Assembly: GCF_019469265.1 (NCBI RefSeq)
Contig: NZ_CP048268.1
Coordinates: forward strand, 1,023,501-1,087,500
Origin: Lactobacillus panisapium
GTDB taxonomy: Bacteria; Bacillota; Bacilli; Lactobacillales; Lactobacillaceae
Length of the DNA stretch: 64,000 nt
Direction of reading: 5' to 3'
Of the stretch, positions 53,443 to 62,433 are shown in pieces (position 1 is the first letter of the stretch; each line of letters starts with the position of its first letter). The translations under genes were made by a program, and so were the position numbers. The notes under the pieces were generated by a model. That model did not search any database. It had not been told where the DNA came from and worked only from the letters and a program-made list of their open reading frames with translations.

Positions 53443-54084
53443 TTAACGGTTCCTTTGTAAAAATTTTTGCACTTCACTTGTTGTTTTTAGGTTGTGCCGC
53501 TGCCAGTTAAGAAGCACGCGGTCAACATACTTTAAACTATATGCTTGCGACAATACAGCCTCTCTTAACGCCAACTTGATAATTTCCGGATCATAATGAT
53601 CAACATTCAACCAAGCAGCAACCTCTTCTCGTTCGATTGGACTAAGATAACGGCCAAATTCAATTTCAAATTGCCGCATTAACTGGTTTAACGGACTATT
53701 ATCAACAGTTGAAGAGCTGCTTTCAGTTACTCCTTCTTCAGCATTAGGCAAAACATTCTTGGCTAACAACTCATCGAGTTTTATATATAATTGGTCCAGA
53801 TTAAATTGATTGCCAATCCGGCCCTTCTTATCAGTGACTTGGTCAATTGCCAAGTAATTTTTTTCAATTAGGCGCTGAATAATATCAGCGATTTCGGCTG
53901 AAGAAAAATTAGTGTTAGCAGCGATCTGTTCGTTAGAGGGAAAATTCTCACCTTTTTGAGCAAATAATTCAAGTTGCATAATTAAGATTATTTCAGAGTC
54001 ACTAATTTTAAGTTGCGGATAATAAGCTAATAAACCATTGGAAAAAGTTGTAAATCCAAGAGTTCGGTAATCATTGTAATGCAT
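53443..54084 (-). CDS. dnaD: Primosome protein DnaD
   Basis: DnaD helps to load the replicative helicase in Firmicutes. The 213 residues have an N-terminal winged-helix (about 20-105; LKISDSEIILIMQLELFAQKGENFPSNEQIAANTNFSSAEI) that oligomerises. The C-terminal DnaB/DnaD domain (YLSPIEREEVAAWLNVDHYDPEIIKLALREAVLSQAYSLKYVDRVLLNW) binds ssDNA. GGAGAG precedes ATG 54084. The unit is asnS-dnaD-nth in the same order as Bacillus, but a strong hairpin separates it from asnS. Confidence 0.93.
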   Translation of the reverse strand: MHYNDYRTLGFTTFSNGLLAYYPQLKISDSEIILIMQLELFAQKGENFPSNEQIAANTNFSSAEIADIIQRLIEKNYLAIDQVTDKKGRIGNQFNLDQLYIKLDELLAKNVLPNAEEGVTESSSSTVDNSPLNQLMRQFEIEFGRYLSPIEREEVAAWLNVDHYDPEIIKLALREAVLSQAYSLKYVDRVLLNWQRHNLKTTSEVQKFLQRNR

Positions 54085-54100
54085 GATAATTTTCTCTCCT

Positions 54101-54142
54101 TTAAAAAAGTTGAACTAAAATATTTTAGTTCAACTTTTTTAA
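54101..54142 (-). terminator. Terminator between asnS and dnaD
   Basis: TTAAAAAAGTTGAACTAAAA and its inverse complement form a 20-bp perfect stem with a tiny loop, ending in a T-run on either strand. It ends the asnS transcript 20 bp after its stop and overlaps the region upstream of the dnaD ribosome site. Confidence 0.85.
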
Positions 54143-54161
54143 TTATTTAGTTAATGCAAAT

Positions 54162-55460
54162 TTATGGCTTAACCCGGTTAATCATTCTTGGGAATGGAAT
54201 AGCTTCGCGAACGTGATCTAATTTGCAAATCCAAGCAATTACACGCTCGAAGCCCATACCAAAGCCTGAGTGAGGAACACTACCATATTTACGTAAGTCA
54301 AGATACCAATCATAATTTTCTTCTTTAAGACCGGCTTCTTTAATTTGCTCTTTCAGAGTGTCGTAGTCACTTTCACGTTCAGAACCACCCATAATTTCAC
54401 CATAGCCCTCTGGAGCCAAAACATCGGCACATAAATATTCCTTAGGGTTATCTGGATTTTTCTTCATGTAGAATGGCTTAATTGCCGTTGGGTAATTAAC
54501 AATGAAAAATGGCCGATCAAATTTTTCAGAAATGAATGCTTCGTCTGGAGCACCAAAATCATCGCCCCACTTGAAATCTCTGCCATCTTCTTGAAGCATT
54601 TTAACCGCATCATCATAAGATAAACGGGTATAGTTGCCTTCTGCAGCAGGCCGCAGTTTTTCCTTATCACGACCGAGTAATTCTAATTCGTAATCGCAGT
54701 TTTCCAAGACTTGTTTAACAACGTATGATAAAAAGCGTTCTTGAATATCCAAAGATTCATCTTGGTGCATCCAGGCCATTTCAGGTTCCATCATCCAAAA
54801 TTCAGTAAGATGACGTCTTGTCTTAGATTCTTCTGCTCTAAAAGTAGGACCGAAAGTGAAAATCTTACCAAAGGCTTCAGCGCCTACTTCACCATAAAGC
54901 TGACCAGATTGTGATAAATAAGCATCGCCACCAAAGTATTCGGTATGGAATAGCTCCGTGGTACCTTCAGGAGCTGAATGCATAAAAATTGGAGCATCAA
55001 ATTTAACGAAACCCTCGTTTTCAAAGAAATCAACCGTTGCCTTAAAGATGGTGTTTCTGATACGCATGATTGCAAATGGTCTTCTGCTACGCAACCATAA
55101 GTGCCGGTGATCAAGCAAGAATTCAATTCCGTGTTCTTTATTCCCGATTGGGTAGCCTTCATTATTAGTGACAACCTTTAAATCAGAAATTTGAATTTCA
55201 TAGCCGAAGTGAGAACGATCATCTTGGTGAACAGTTCCTGTGATGTAAAAGCTAGCTTCTTGGTGCAATGATTTTGCTGCTTCAAAAACTTCATCTGTAA
55301 CATCATTTTTTCTAACTATTCCTTGGAAAAATGCAGTTCCATCACGTAACTGTAAAAATACGATTTTTCCACTTGACCGTTTATCAGTCAGCCAAACATG
55401 CATTTGAACTTCTTCATCAACATGCTTTGAACAATCTCTAATTGAAATTAATTTTGTCAT
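54162..55460 (-). CDS. asnS: Asparaginyl-tRNA synthetase
   Basis: AsnRS charges tRNA-Asn with asparagine. The 432 residues have the N-terminal OB fold anticodon-binding domain ([36 protein letters not shown]). The class IIb catalytic domain follows, with motif 2 [22 protein letters not shown] and motif 3 [27 protein letters not shown]. The start ATG 55460 begins [18 protein letters not shown]. There is no T-box leader: the gap to ypmB is only 66 bp. Confidence 0.95.
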   Translation of the reverse strand: MTKLISIRDCSKHVDEEVQMHVWLTDKRSSGKIVFLQLRDGTAFFQGIVRKNDVTDEVFEAAKSLHQEASFYITGTVHQDDRSHFGYEIQISDLKVVTNNEGYPIGNKEHGIEFLLDHRHLWLRSRRPFAIMRIRNTIFKATVDFFENEGFVKFDAPIFMHSAPEGTTELFHTEYFGGDAYLSQSGQLYGEVGAEAFGKIFTFGPTFRAEESKTRRHLTEFWMMEPEMAWMHQDESLDIQERFLSYVVKQVLENCDYELELLGRDKEKLRPAAEGNYTRLSYDDAVKMLQEDGRDFKWGDDFGAPDEAFISEKFDRPFFIVNYPTAIKPFYMKKNPDNPKEYLCADVLAPEGYGEIMGGSERESDYDTLKEQIKEAGLKEENYDWYLDLRKYGSVPHSGFGMGFERVIAWICKLDHVREAIPFPRMINRVKP

Positions 55461-55526
55461 AAACTTTTATTCCACTTTCCTTATCATATCAACTTAATAA
55501 TACCAAAGTTTTGTTAAATAAGCGAC

Positions 55527-56012
55527 TTAACCTAGTAAATTTCCGTTTTTAAATTCATAGAGTTTGTAATGGTAGTCACCTGAGCTATTTTTAGCCGCTA
55601 CTTCCCAAACCGCTTTGTTACGATACCAACCCAAGTTAACCGCAGTAATTTTATCATCTGGATACTTAGTTCCGTATTTATTTCTAACTGCTGTCTCGCT
55701 AACGCCCTTTTTACTAGATAAAAGGTAGGCTTTCTTTGAGGCGGGTAAATAAATGAAGTAATAGGTTTGGCTGTTTTTAGCAATGCCTTTAGCGGAGTAA
55801 CTATTAACACCGCGATCTAAATGATAGTTTCGCTCAATTTTTTTAATCGGTGATTTTTGCAAGACTATTTGATTAAGCTCACGTGTTTCATTTCGTACGG
55901 GACTGCTTGCTTTATAGAAAATAAGCAGAAATGAAAAATAGAGCACAACAATAATGGCAATTAGCCAAGCAATAAATTTAAGCGTTTGTTTTGTGTCGTC
56001 TTCAATTATCAT
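55527..56012 (-). CDS. YpmB-like protein (DUF5590)
   Basis: The 161-residue protein has a single N-terminal membrane helix at about residues 12-33. The outer part carries two related PepSY-like halves: YHLDRGVNSYSAKGIAKNSQTYYFIYLPASKKAYLLSSKKGVSETAVRNKYG and a shorter second half (KITAVNLGWYRNKAVWEVAAKNSSGDYHYKLYEFKNG). ypmB lies between dinG and asnS in Bacillus as well. Its function is unknown. The ATG overlaps the dinG stop codon. Confidence 0.85.
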   Translation of the reverse strand: MIIEDDTKQTLKFIAWLIAIIVVLYFSFLLIFYKASSPVRNETRELNQIVLQKSPIKKIERNYHLDRGVNSYSAKGIAKNSQTYYFIYLPASKKAYLLSSKKGVSETAVRNKYGTKYPDDKITAVNLGWYRNKAVWEVAAKNSSGDYHYKLYEFKNGNLLG

Positions 56013-58791
56013 AATTATCCAACTTATTCCGTAAATCTTTTATCAAAATTTTTCTTGTTGTTATAGGTATTGCGTTTAAAAATACTTTACCATAATCTTT
56101 GCTCCAAATCCGTGAATCCAAAATTAAGAACTGACCATGATCTTTTTCGCCACGAATTAGGCGTCCCATGCCCTGCTTAAACCGAATAATTGCCCGTGGC
56201 ATCGTATCATTTTGGAAAACATTAATGCCCTTTTTTTGCAATTGGCGTTGACGTAAACGCACTTCGGGCTGGTCGGGGGATTCAAATGGTAGTTTAGCGG
56301 CAATAACTAAATCAATCCGACATTCATGAAAATCAATTCCTTCCCAGAAACTATCGGCCCCGATTAAAATAGCCTTTTGCGCAATCGCGAACCTTTTGGT
56401 AATGCGGTTATTAGAGCCGGATACACCTTGGGCTAAAATTTCAAAGTCACGTAGATTAGGCGAATTTAAAATGGCACTGAAGACTTCTTTTATTTTATCC
56501 AAATTAGTCATTAAAACTAGAATATGGCTTTTCTGACTCAAGTCATTTTCTAGAATGTTAGCCAGCTGCTGATCATATTGCGGCGTGTCGATAGCAGGAA
56601 AGTCTTTCACGGCTAAAACCTGCAAATGCTGATCAAGTTTAAATGTGCTGCTACCAATGAATTTTTCCGGATGTAAATCAGTTAAAGCTAACTGTTTAAT
56701 TGTAAAGGAAAAATCATTGTCATTTGTTAAAGTAGCACTAACAAAGCAAAGATGGTCAAAACGAGCGTAAATTTGTTTTAATTCACTAGAAGCGTCTAAT
56801 GTCATCCAGCTCAGATTAACACTTAACGGATCCTGAGGATTGGTTAAAGTTAGTAAAAATCCTTCCTGAGTTAAAACTTCCTTGGTATGAAGAATGTCTG
56901 ATAGCTGGTAGCTTTTAGTAATATAAAAATCAAGACGATCAATTTGATCAGTCAACTCACTTAAAACAGCATCCCTCTCCAATCCCGAATTATCAGTTTC
57001 ATTATACAGCTTAAATAAAATAGCATTAGTCTGTTGCCGGACATCTTCTAATTTGCGTTGAAACTCACCAAGTTTCGGTAAAAATTGACTCTCACTAGCG
57101 AATAAATCCGTGCCCTCAAAACTTAAGAGCAGATTACCATTTGGCAAGATATTTTTATTTACCGCTTGCTCGTTTTGGGCAAATAATATTCTCTGTAACT
57201 GGTTAATGACGTGAATCAAGTCCAATATCGCCGGATCTAATTTTTCTAGTAAAAAGTTGACTGAAACATCGTTACCATACTGGTTAAATACGCTATCTTC
57301 GGCATAAAACAAAAGATTGCGCAAATGATTGAGTACGCCCCAAAGTGATTCAAACTGAAATGAGTCATTCCGCGAATTGATTACGTTATCGACAAAGCGG
57401 TGAGCTTCATCAATCACCAAATAAGGATTTTGCCCCCAAATTGTGTCGTTGTAATGATTGGCCAAATAGGCGTGATTAGTAATTAAAATATCGGCTTCTT
57501 CTTGCTTTTGCCGCGCTAAATTCCAAAAATCGACTTTAGCAAAACTACTACCTACCCGGGCATCCCCCGGATGAGCTATCTGAACAAACAACGGTGCCTT
57601 ATAGTTAGTCAGCTGTAATTCATCTAGATCTCCCGTTTTAGTCTCCGTTAACCACACCAAGATTCGCATTTGCAAGACTAGCGTCATTTTATTAGGCGTT
57701 CCCTGGTATAGACTTTGGTAAAAGCCATCTAAATCGAGATAATGACTACTTGATTTCACCACTTCTGCAGTCAAATCAAGGTCAGTGACCTTAAGCAATT
57801 GGGGAATTTCCTGCGTGATGATCTGATCTTGCAAAACTTTAGTTGGCGTCGCCACCACAAGCTTTCGACTCGTATATAAATGATAGGAATAAGCAAACAA
57901 GTAGGAAAAAGTTTTACCTGTACCATTGGGTGCTTCAACCAATAACGCCCTTTGATCAGGATTCTTGATGAACTGATTAATTTGGTTGATTAAATCAACT
58001 TGTGGCTGCCGGTAATTGATTTTTCCTTTAAATAGCTGATGCTTGGCTTTATTACTGAGAGGAAAAGATGCATTTGAGCCATTACTGTGCTCTGGAATTT
58101 TAGTCTGTTGTTTTTGCAAAATAATATTGCGGACCTGCACGTAGTTTTTACCTAGTGGTCTTTTAGTTAGCCGCAATTCATCTGCAATTGTGGTAAAAAT
58201 CCAGGAAGTGTCTCGGATAAGACCGTGCGCAAGAGAACTTAACGTATTCAGTGTGGCTTGCGGCAATGTTTCCAATTTGTTGATAATCTTAAGCAGTAAC
58301 ACAGCCGTCCCGTATGCATCTGAATCAGCTTTATGCGGATTTAGGTGTGGGATGTTTAGCTGATTAGTTAGATCTGTCAGCTTATATGACGGTAAAGTCG
58401 GAAACGCAATCTTAGCCAGTTCAACTGTATCGATTGCCCTATTGGTTAAAGCCTCATAGCCATGCTGCACTAGTTCATAATTAAGAAACGGCAAATCAAA
58501 ATTTACATTATGCGCCACAAAGACCGCATCCTTTAAGATGGCAATAATCTTTGGAGCATAATAAGAAAAGTCCTTTTGCTGAGCTACATCTGAATTATGA
58601 ATATGCGTAAGGTTCTGAATTGCTAAAGGGATGTCACGGTGGGGATTAATCATAAAAGAGTAGGTTTTAACAACCTTCATGTTTTTGATGATGGCACAAC
58701 CAAACTGGATAATATGATTGTCCTCTTCGCGCTGGGTTCCGGTTGTTTCCAGATCCACGACTGCAAATGTCTCCTTAGCAAATAATGTCAT
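56002..58791 (-). CDS. dinG: DinG-type helicase with N-terminal DnaQ-like exonuclease domain
   Basis: The 929-residue protein starts with a DnaQ-like 3'-5' exonuclease: FAVVDLETTGTQREEDNHIIQFG (Asp and Glu), HNVNFDLPFLNYEL and the HKADSDAYGTA motif. The rest is an XPD/DinG-like superfamily 2 helicase. The Walker A is EAPNGTGKTFSYLFAY near 288-303 and the Walker B is VIDEAHRF. Motif V/VI regions are GADSFWEGIDF and RFKQGMGRLIRGEKD. The Cys cluster that binds Fe-S in E. coli DinG is absent, as in other Firmicutes. It overlaps ypmB by 11 bp. Confidence 0.93.
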   Translation of the reverse strand: MTLFAKETFAVVDLETTGTQREEDNHIIQFGCAIIKNMKVVKTYSFMINPHRDIPLAIQNLTHIHNSDVAQQKDFSYYAPKIIAILKDAVFVAHNVNFDLPFLNYELVQHGYEALTNRAIDTVELAKIAFPTLPSYKLTDLTNQLNIPHLNPHKADSDAYGTAVLLLKIINKLETLPQATLNTLSSLAHGLIRDTSWIFTTIADELRLTKRPLGKNYVQVRNIILQKQQTKIPEHSNGSNASFPLSNKAKHQLFKGKINYRQPQVDLINQINQFIKNPDQRALLVEAPNGTGKTFSYLFAYSYHLYTSRKLVVATPTKVLQDQIITQEIPQLLKVTDLDLTAEVVKSSSHYLDLDGFYQSLYQGTPNKMTLVLQMRILVWLTETKTGDLDELQLTNYKAPLFVQIAHPGDARVGSSFAKVDFWNLARQKQEEADILITNHAYLANHYNDTIWGQNPYLVIDEAHRFVDNVINSRNDSFQFESLWGVLNHLRNLLFYAEDSVFNQYGNDVSVNFLLEKLDPAILDLIHVINQLQRILFAQNEQAVNKNILPNGNLLLSFEGTDLFASESQFLPKLGEFQRKLEDVRQQTNAILFKLYNETDNSGLERDAVLSELTDQIDRLDFYITKSYQLSDILHTKEVLTQEGFLLTLTNPQDPLSVNLSWMTLDASSELKQIYARFDHLCFVSATLTNDNDFSFTIKQLALTDLHPEKFIGSSTFKLDQHLQVLAVKDFPAIDTPQYDQQLANILENDLSQKSHILVLMTNLDKIKEVFSAILNSPNLRDFEILAQGVSGSNNRITKRFAIAQKAILIGADSFWEGIDFHECRIDLVIAAKLPFESPDQPEVRLRQRQLQKKGINVFQNDTMPRAIIRFKQGMGRLIRGEKDHGQFLILDSRIWSKDYGKVFLNAIPITTRKILIKDLRNKLDNYDN

Positions 58792-58813
58792 TAAATTCGA
58801 CCTCCTTTCTTTT

Positions 58814-61800
58814 CTACTTAATTTCGACGATTTTTTGCGCTGCCAGTAAAACTAGGTATTTGTGCGTTACCTTTTTGTTAGCAAACGAATTTAAAGCCTG
58901 CTCATAAAGTCTTAACTGCCCCGTGTATTTTTGCTTAAGCTGATTAATTGCTAAATCCAAATGATTAGGATCGAGATAATCAGTTTTATAGTCAAATAGT
59001 ATTATGCCATCATTTTGGATGAAGTAACCATCAATTGTACCGTGAATTAAAATTTTAGCATTTGGATCACTAAAATGGTCAAATAAGCTACTTGCCGAAA
59101 GTAAACTAGAAAATTCAATTTCACGTTTTAAGTTCTCCGGCCTTTGCCAAAATTCACGGCTAAAGTCGCTATGAACAAACCAGTTAATCTGTTCTTTATT
59201 TAAATCCGGTACAATAGCGGGATTTAGTTTATCTTGCTTAACTAATGAAGCAATTTCATCATCTAACTGCTGGTCATCACCCTTGCCGTGATAATCATAA
59301 TATTGTAACAGCAGGTGTGTCGCGGTTCCGATTTCGGCTCCGGTAAACTTGGTTGCAAACAAAAAATTAGGCTTAGTATCAATCGGCTGTAAATACCTAT
59401 TAGTTGATGAGAGCAAATGAGCATTCTCTAGTTCACTGTCCAGTGGATCATTAAAGGCCTTTTTTATTTCTGAAACAGATTGGTAAGCGGTCGTCTGACT
59501 AGCATCTTTAAACGGATAAGCAAAATCATAGAGCTTTTTGGCTGTTTGATTTAAAAGCGTGAAATCCTCTGTAGCGGCCGTTTTTGCTTGTACGGTTTTG
59601 GGCCGTGCAATTGTTTCATCCTGGTAGTGAATTAAGAGTAAATCTTCTTGCTCTTCTAGTTCCGGGGTGATCTCACTCATCGGCAAAGCTACCTGATGCG
59701 TAAAGTTAATGGCTGGACCAATAAAGCTCATTGCGCTGGTAGCATCAATCTTATCGCTTAAGGGTAACTTATGCTCATGATTAAGTTGCTGACTCCAAGT
59801 CTGGGTAAGTTTGGGAAAATTCTTTAAGTCAGTCACTAAAATTAACTTTTGCCGAGCTCTAGTCATACCAACGTATAGTATTCTAGCCTCTTCTTCGAGT
59901 AATTGTTTTTTCTTGGCAACATTGTCATATGATTTAAGCAGTGAATCAGCGCGATAATGCTCTTGGCGTAAAGTCAATCCGACATTATCTGCGTTAATAA
60001 TATAATTTCCACTAAGATCACGCAATTGAAACCGGTGCTGCAACCCAAGATAAAAAACAATTGGAAATTCCAGGCCCTTAGACCCGTGAACAGTCATTAG
60101 CCGCACTGAATTGCCTGCTTCTTTAGCCAGTAATGGCTGTGCCAGATCTTTTTGGCTGCGGCGCATTCTTTCGATAAAGTTAATAAACTGGTAAAGTCCC
60201 TTAAAACCGGCACTTTCATATGAGCTTGCCCGTTCATACAGTGCTTCTAAGTTGACTCGCCGCTGTTTGCCGTTGGGCAATGCCGTCATGATTTCTAGCA
60301 AATTGGTTCGCTCATAAATGCTCCAGACTAATTCGGAAATCCGGTGATTCGTAGCAAATTGTCTTAATTCAGCTAATTGGTTTAAAAAATCCTTTATTTT
60401 TTGACTGAGGCCATCGTTAATTGCCACATAAGAGGTCAAAGCATCATAAAAATTAGTATTTTTGCTATGAATCCGAATTTGGGCTAAATCTTGTTCATTA
60501 AAGTTAAACAGCGGAGAGCGCAGAACAGTTACCAAAGGGATATCTTGATCGGGATTATCAATAATGCGCAAGTAATTCATAACAATGGTCAATTCAATTG
60601 TTTGAAAATAGTTTTTGGCATCCGTCACCATTAACGGCAGATCGTTTTTCGCAAATTCCTGCATGATAGCAAGGTTCTCACTCCGGCTACGAGTCAAGAT
60701 GGCAATATCACTATATTTAAAAGGCCGCTTTTGACCTGTCTGTGGGTCATATACTTCTAAGTGTTCATTTTGAAATTGCTTGATGCGATTAATAACCATG
60801 GCTATTTCTGCTGAGTCAATATCTTGCTCCTGCTCCTCATTTAGTGAACCCTCTTTTTCATCTTGGTTATGGTAAATGATTTCGCATGAAGCGGGAAGTG
60901 CAGCCGGATAATATTTAGCCCCTAAAACCAACTGCCCTTCTTTTTGGTAGTCAATGCCGCCAAAGTCGGGTGTTAAGATGGTTTTAAACACTTGATTAAC
61001 AATTTTGAGAACGGGATTAGTCGAACGAAAGTTTTCGGAAAGCAAAATTCGCTCTTGGTCGGTATTTTCTTTCTTCGCCGCTTCTTGGTATTTATGCAAG
61101 AAAAGCGTGGGTTCGGCTTGCCTAAAACCGTAAATCGATTGTTTGACGTCACCTACCATAAATAAGTTATTTTGACCGGTTTTCTTAATTAGTTGTAAGA
61201 TCTTTTCTTGCAACGGATTAATATCCTGGTATTCATCAACTAAAATTTCAGTGAACTTATTTTGGTAAAAGGAGCGTGCCATTTCAGCGTTAGATGTGTC
61301 TTGACTTAGGATCTGGTATGCAAACTGCTCCATATCACTGAAATCGACCAAATTTTCTGCCCGCTTTAATTCCCCGAAACGTTTGATTAGGGCATTTTCT
61401 GCTTTTACAACTGCGGTCATAATTTTTTGGCCACGTTTTAGGATCTCAATTTGCTCATGTTCATCTGTAGCGTAAAAAGACGTGAAGGCAGTAAACACTT
61501 GCTCAGCGGCTTCGGCTTTGCGGTCATAGCAATTTTGGTAAAAAGCTAGTAGATCCTCATCCCATTTTTTTGACTTACGAAAGGTTCCGGTAAAAAGACA
61601 ACTACGCAATAACTGCCTTTGGTCGTCGTAATTAGCGTCGTTAACTAATCCTTCAAGATACCGGTTTAGGAATTTCTGAAAGATAGTAAAACTTTCCTTA
61701 ACCTTCGCTAGTTCCTTGGTTTCAATCAATGGGTCGTTAACAATTTGCTCAATTTTATTGCTGAGCTCAGTAAAAGTATTTGTTAAATAAGGTTTAATTT

Positions 61801-62431
61801 GCTTTTGCCACAGCTTAGTTGTAATTACGCTTTCCCCTACTTCATATTTAGCAGCTAAGCCTTTTAACCAACTGGAATAATCAGGTTTAGCCATTGCGTA
61901 AGAGTATAAATCTAAAAGAAGATTTTGCGCTGATTCTGCATCCCTGTCGCCAGCAAAATTATTATAAAAGCTAATGAAGTCCTCGTCATTTTCCTCTAAA
62001 AACTCGCTTTCAATTTCGTGCAGTGCTCGTTCACGCATCAATTCGGCTTGTGTTTCATCGGTCAAGACGCTAAAGCTTGGATCAAGATCGATGACGTAGT
62101 AAAAGCGATGAATGACGTCTAGGCAAAAGGCATCAATTGTGGAAATATTGGCAGAGTCAACCGCGTTAAGCTGCTGCCTGAGATAGGTTTTGGCAGTCGT
62201 CTTGGCTAGCTCAGTTTGCAAAACTTGTTTAATTCGCCCCTTCATTTCTTGGGCTGCTGCCTTGGTAAACGTTACTACTAATAGTTGGTCTACCCTAGTT
62301 CCAGCAAGAATTTCTTGCAGCAAACGCTGCACCAAAACAGTGGTTTTGCCACTTCCAGCGGAAGCAGAAACTAAGATGTCGTGTCCGCGATCGCTAATCG
62401 CCTTATTTTGGGCTTGAGTAAAATCTGCCAT
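58814..62431 (-). CDS. addA: AddA (RexA) subunit of the AddAB helicase-nuclease
   Basis: AddAB processes double-strand breaks for RecA. The 1205-residue subunit has a UvrD-type helicase with Walker A SASAGSGKTTVLVQR near the start and EILVDEYQDINPLQEKIL as motif II. It also has RILLSENFRSTNPVLKI, VRLMTVHGSKGLEFPIVF, LLEEEARILYVGMTRARQKLIL (motifs IV-VI), and the C-terminal RecB-like nuclease domain (HGTIDGYFIQNDGIILFDYKTDYLD). It lies 2 bp after addB and 22 bp before dinG. Lactic acid bacteria also call the pair rexAB. Confidence 0.95.
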   Translation of the reverse strand: MADFTQAQNKAISDRGHDILVSASAGSGKTTVLVQRLLQEILAGTRVDQLLVVTFTKAAAQEMKGRIKQVLQTELAKTTAKTYLRQQLNAVDSANISTIDAFCLDVIHRFYYVIDLDPSFSVLTDETQAELMRERALHEIESEFLEENDEDFISFYNNFAGDRDAESAQNLLLDLYSYAMAKPDYSSWLKGLAAKYEVGESVITTKLWQKQIKPYLTNTFTELSNKIEQIVNDPLIETKELAKVKESFTIFQKFLNRYLEGLVNDANYDDQRQLLRSCLFTGTFRKSKKWDEDLLAFYQNCYDRKAEAAEQVFTAFTSFYATDEHEQIEILKRGQKIMTAVVKAENALIKRFGELKRAENLVDFSDMEQFAYQILSQDTSNAEMARSFYQNKFTEILVDEYQDINPLQEKILQLIKKTGQNNLFMVGDVKQSIYGFRQAEPTLFLHKYQEAAKKENTDQERILLSENFRSTNPVLKIVNQVFKTILTPDFGGIDYQKEGQLVLGAKYYPAALPASCEIIYHNQDEKEGSLNEEQEQDIDSAEIAMVINRIKQFQNEHLEVYDPQTGQKRPFKYSDIAILTRSRSENLAIMQEFAKNDLPLMVTDAKNYFQTIELTIVMNYLRIIDNPDQDIPLVTVLRSPLFNFNEQDLAQIRIHSKNTNFYDALTSYVAINDGLSQKIKDFLNQLAELRQFATNHRISELVWSIYERTNLLEIMTALPNGKQRRVNLEALYERASSYESAGFKGLYQFINFIERMRRSQKDLAQPLLAKEAGNSVRLMTVHGSKGLEFPIVFYLGLQHRFQLRDLSGNYIINADNVGLTLRQEHYRADSLLKSYDNVAKKKQLLEEEARILYVGMTRARQKLILVTDLKNFPKLTQTWSQQLNHEHKLPLSDKIDATSAMSFIGPAINFTHQVALPMSEITPELEEQEDLLLIHYQDETIARPKTVQAKTAATEDFTLLNQTAKKLYDFAYPFKDASQTTAYQSVSEIKKAFNDPLDSELENAHLLSSTNRYLQPIDTKPNFLFATKFTGAEIGTATHLLLQYYDYHGKGDDQQLDDEIASLVKQDKLNPAIVPDLNKEQINWFVHSDFSREFWQRPENLKREIEFSSLLSASSLFDHFSDPNAKILIHGTIDGYFIQNDGIILFDYKTDYLDPNHLDLAINQLKQKYTGQLRLYEQALNSFANKKVTHKYLVLLAAQKIVEIK

Positions 62432-62433
62432 GA

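Noticed and set aside
55461..55526. T-box leader for asnS
   Set aside because: The spacer is only 66 bp, too short for a T-box, and has no TGGNACCGCG-like element.
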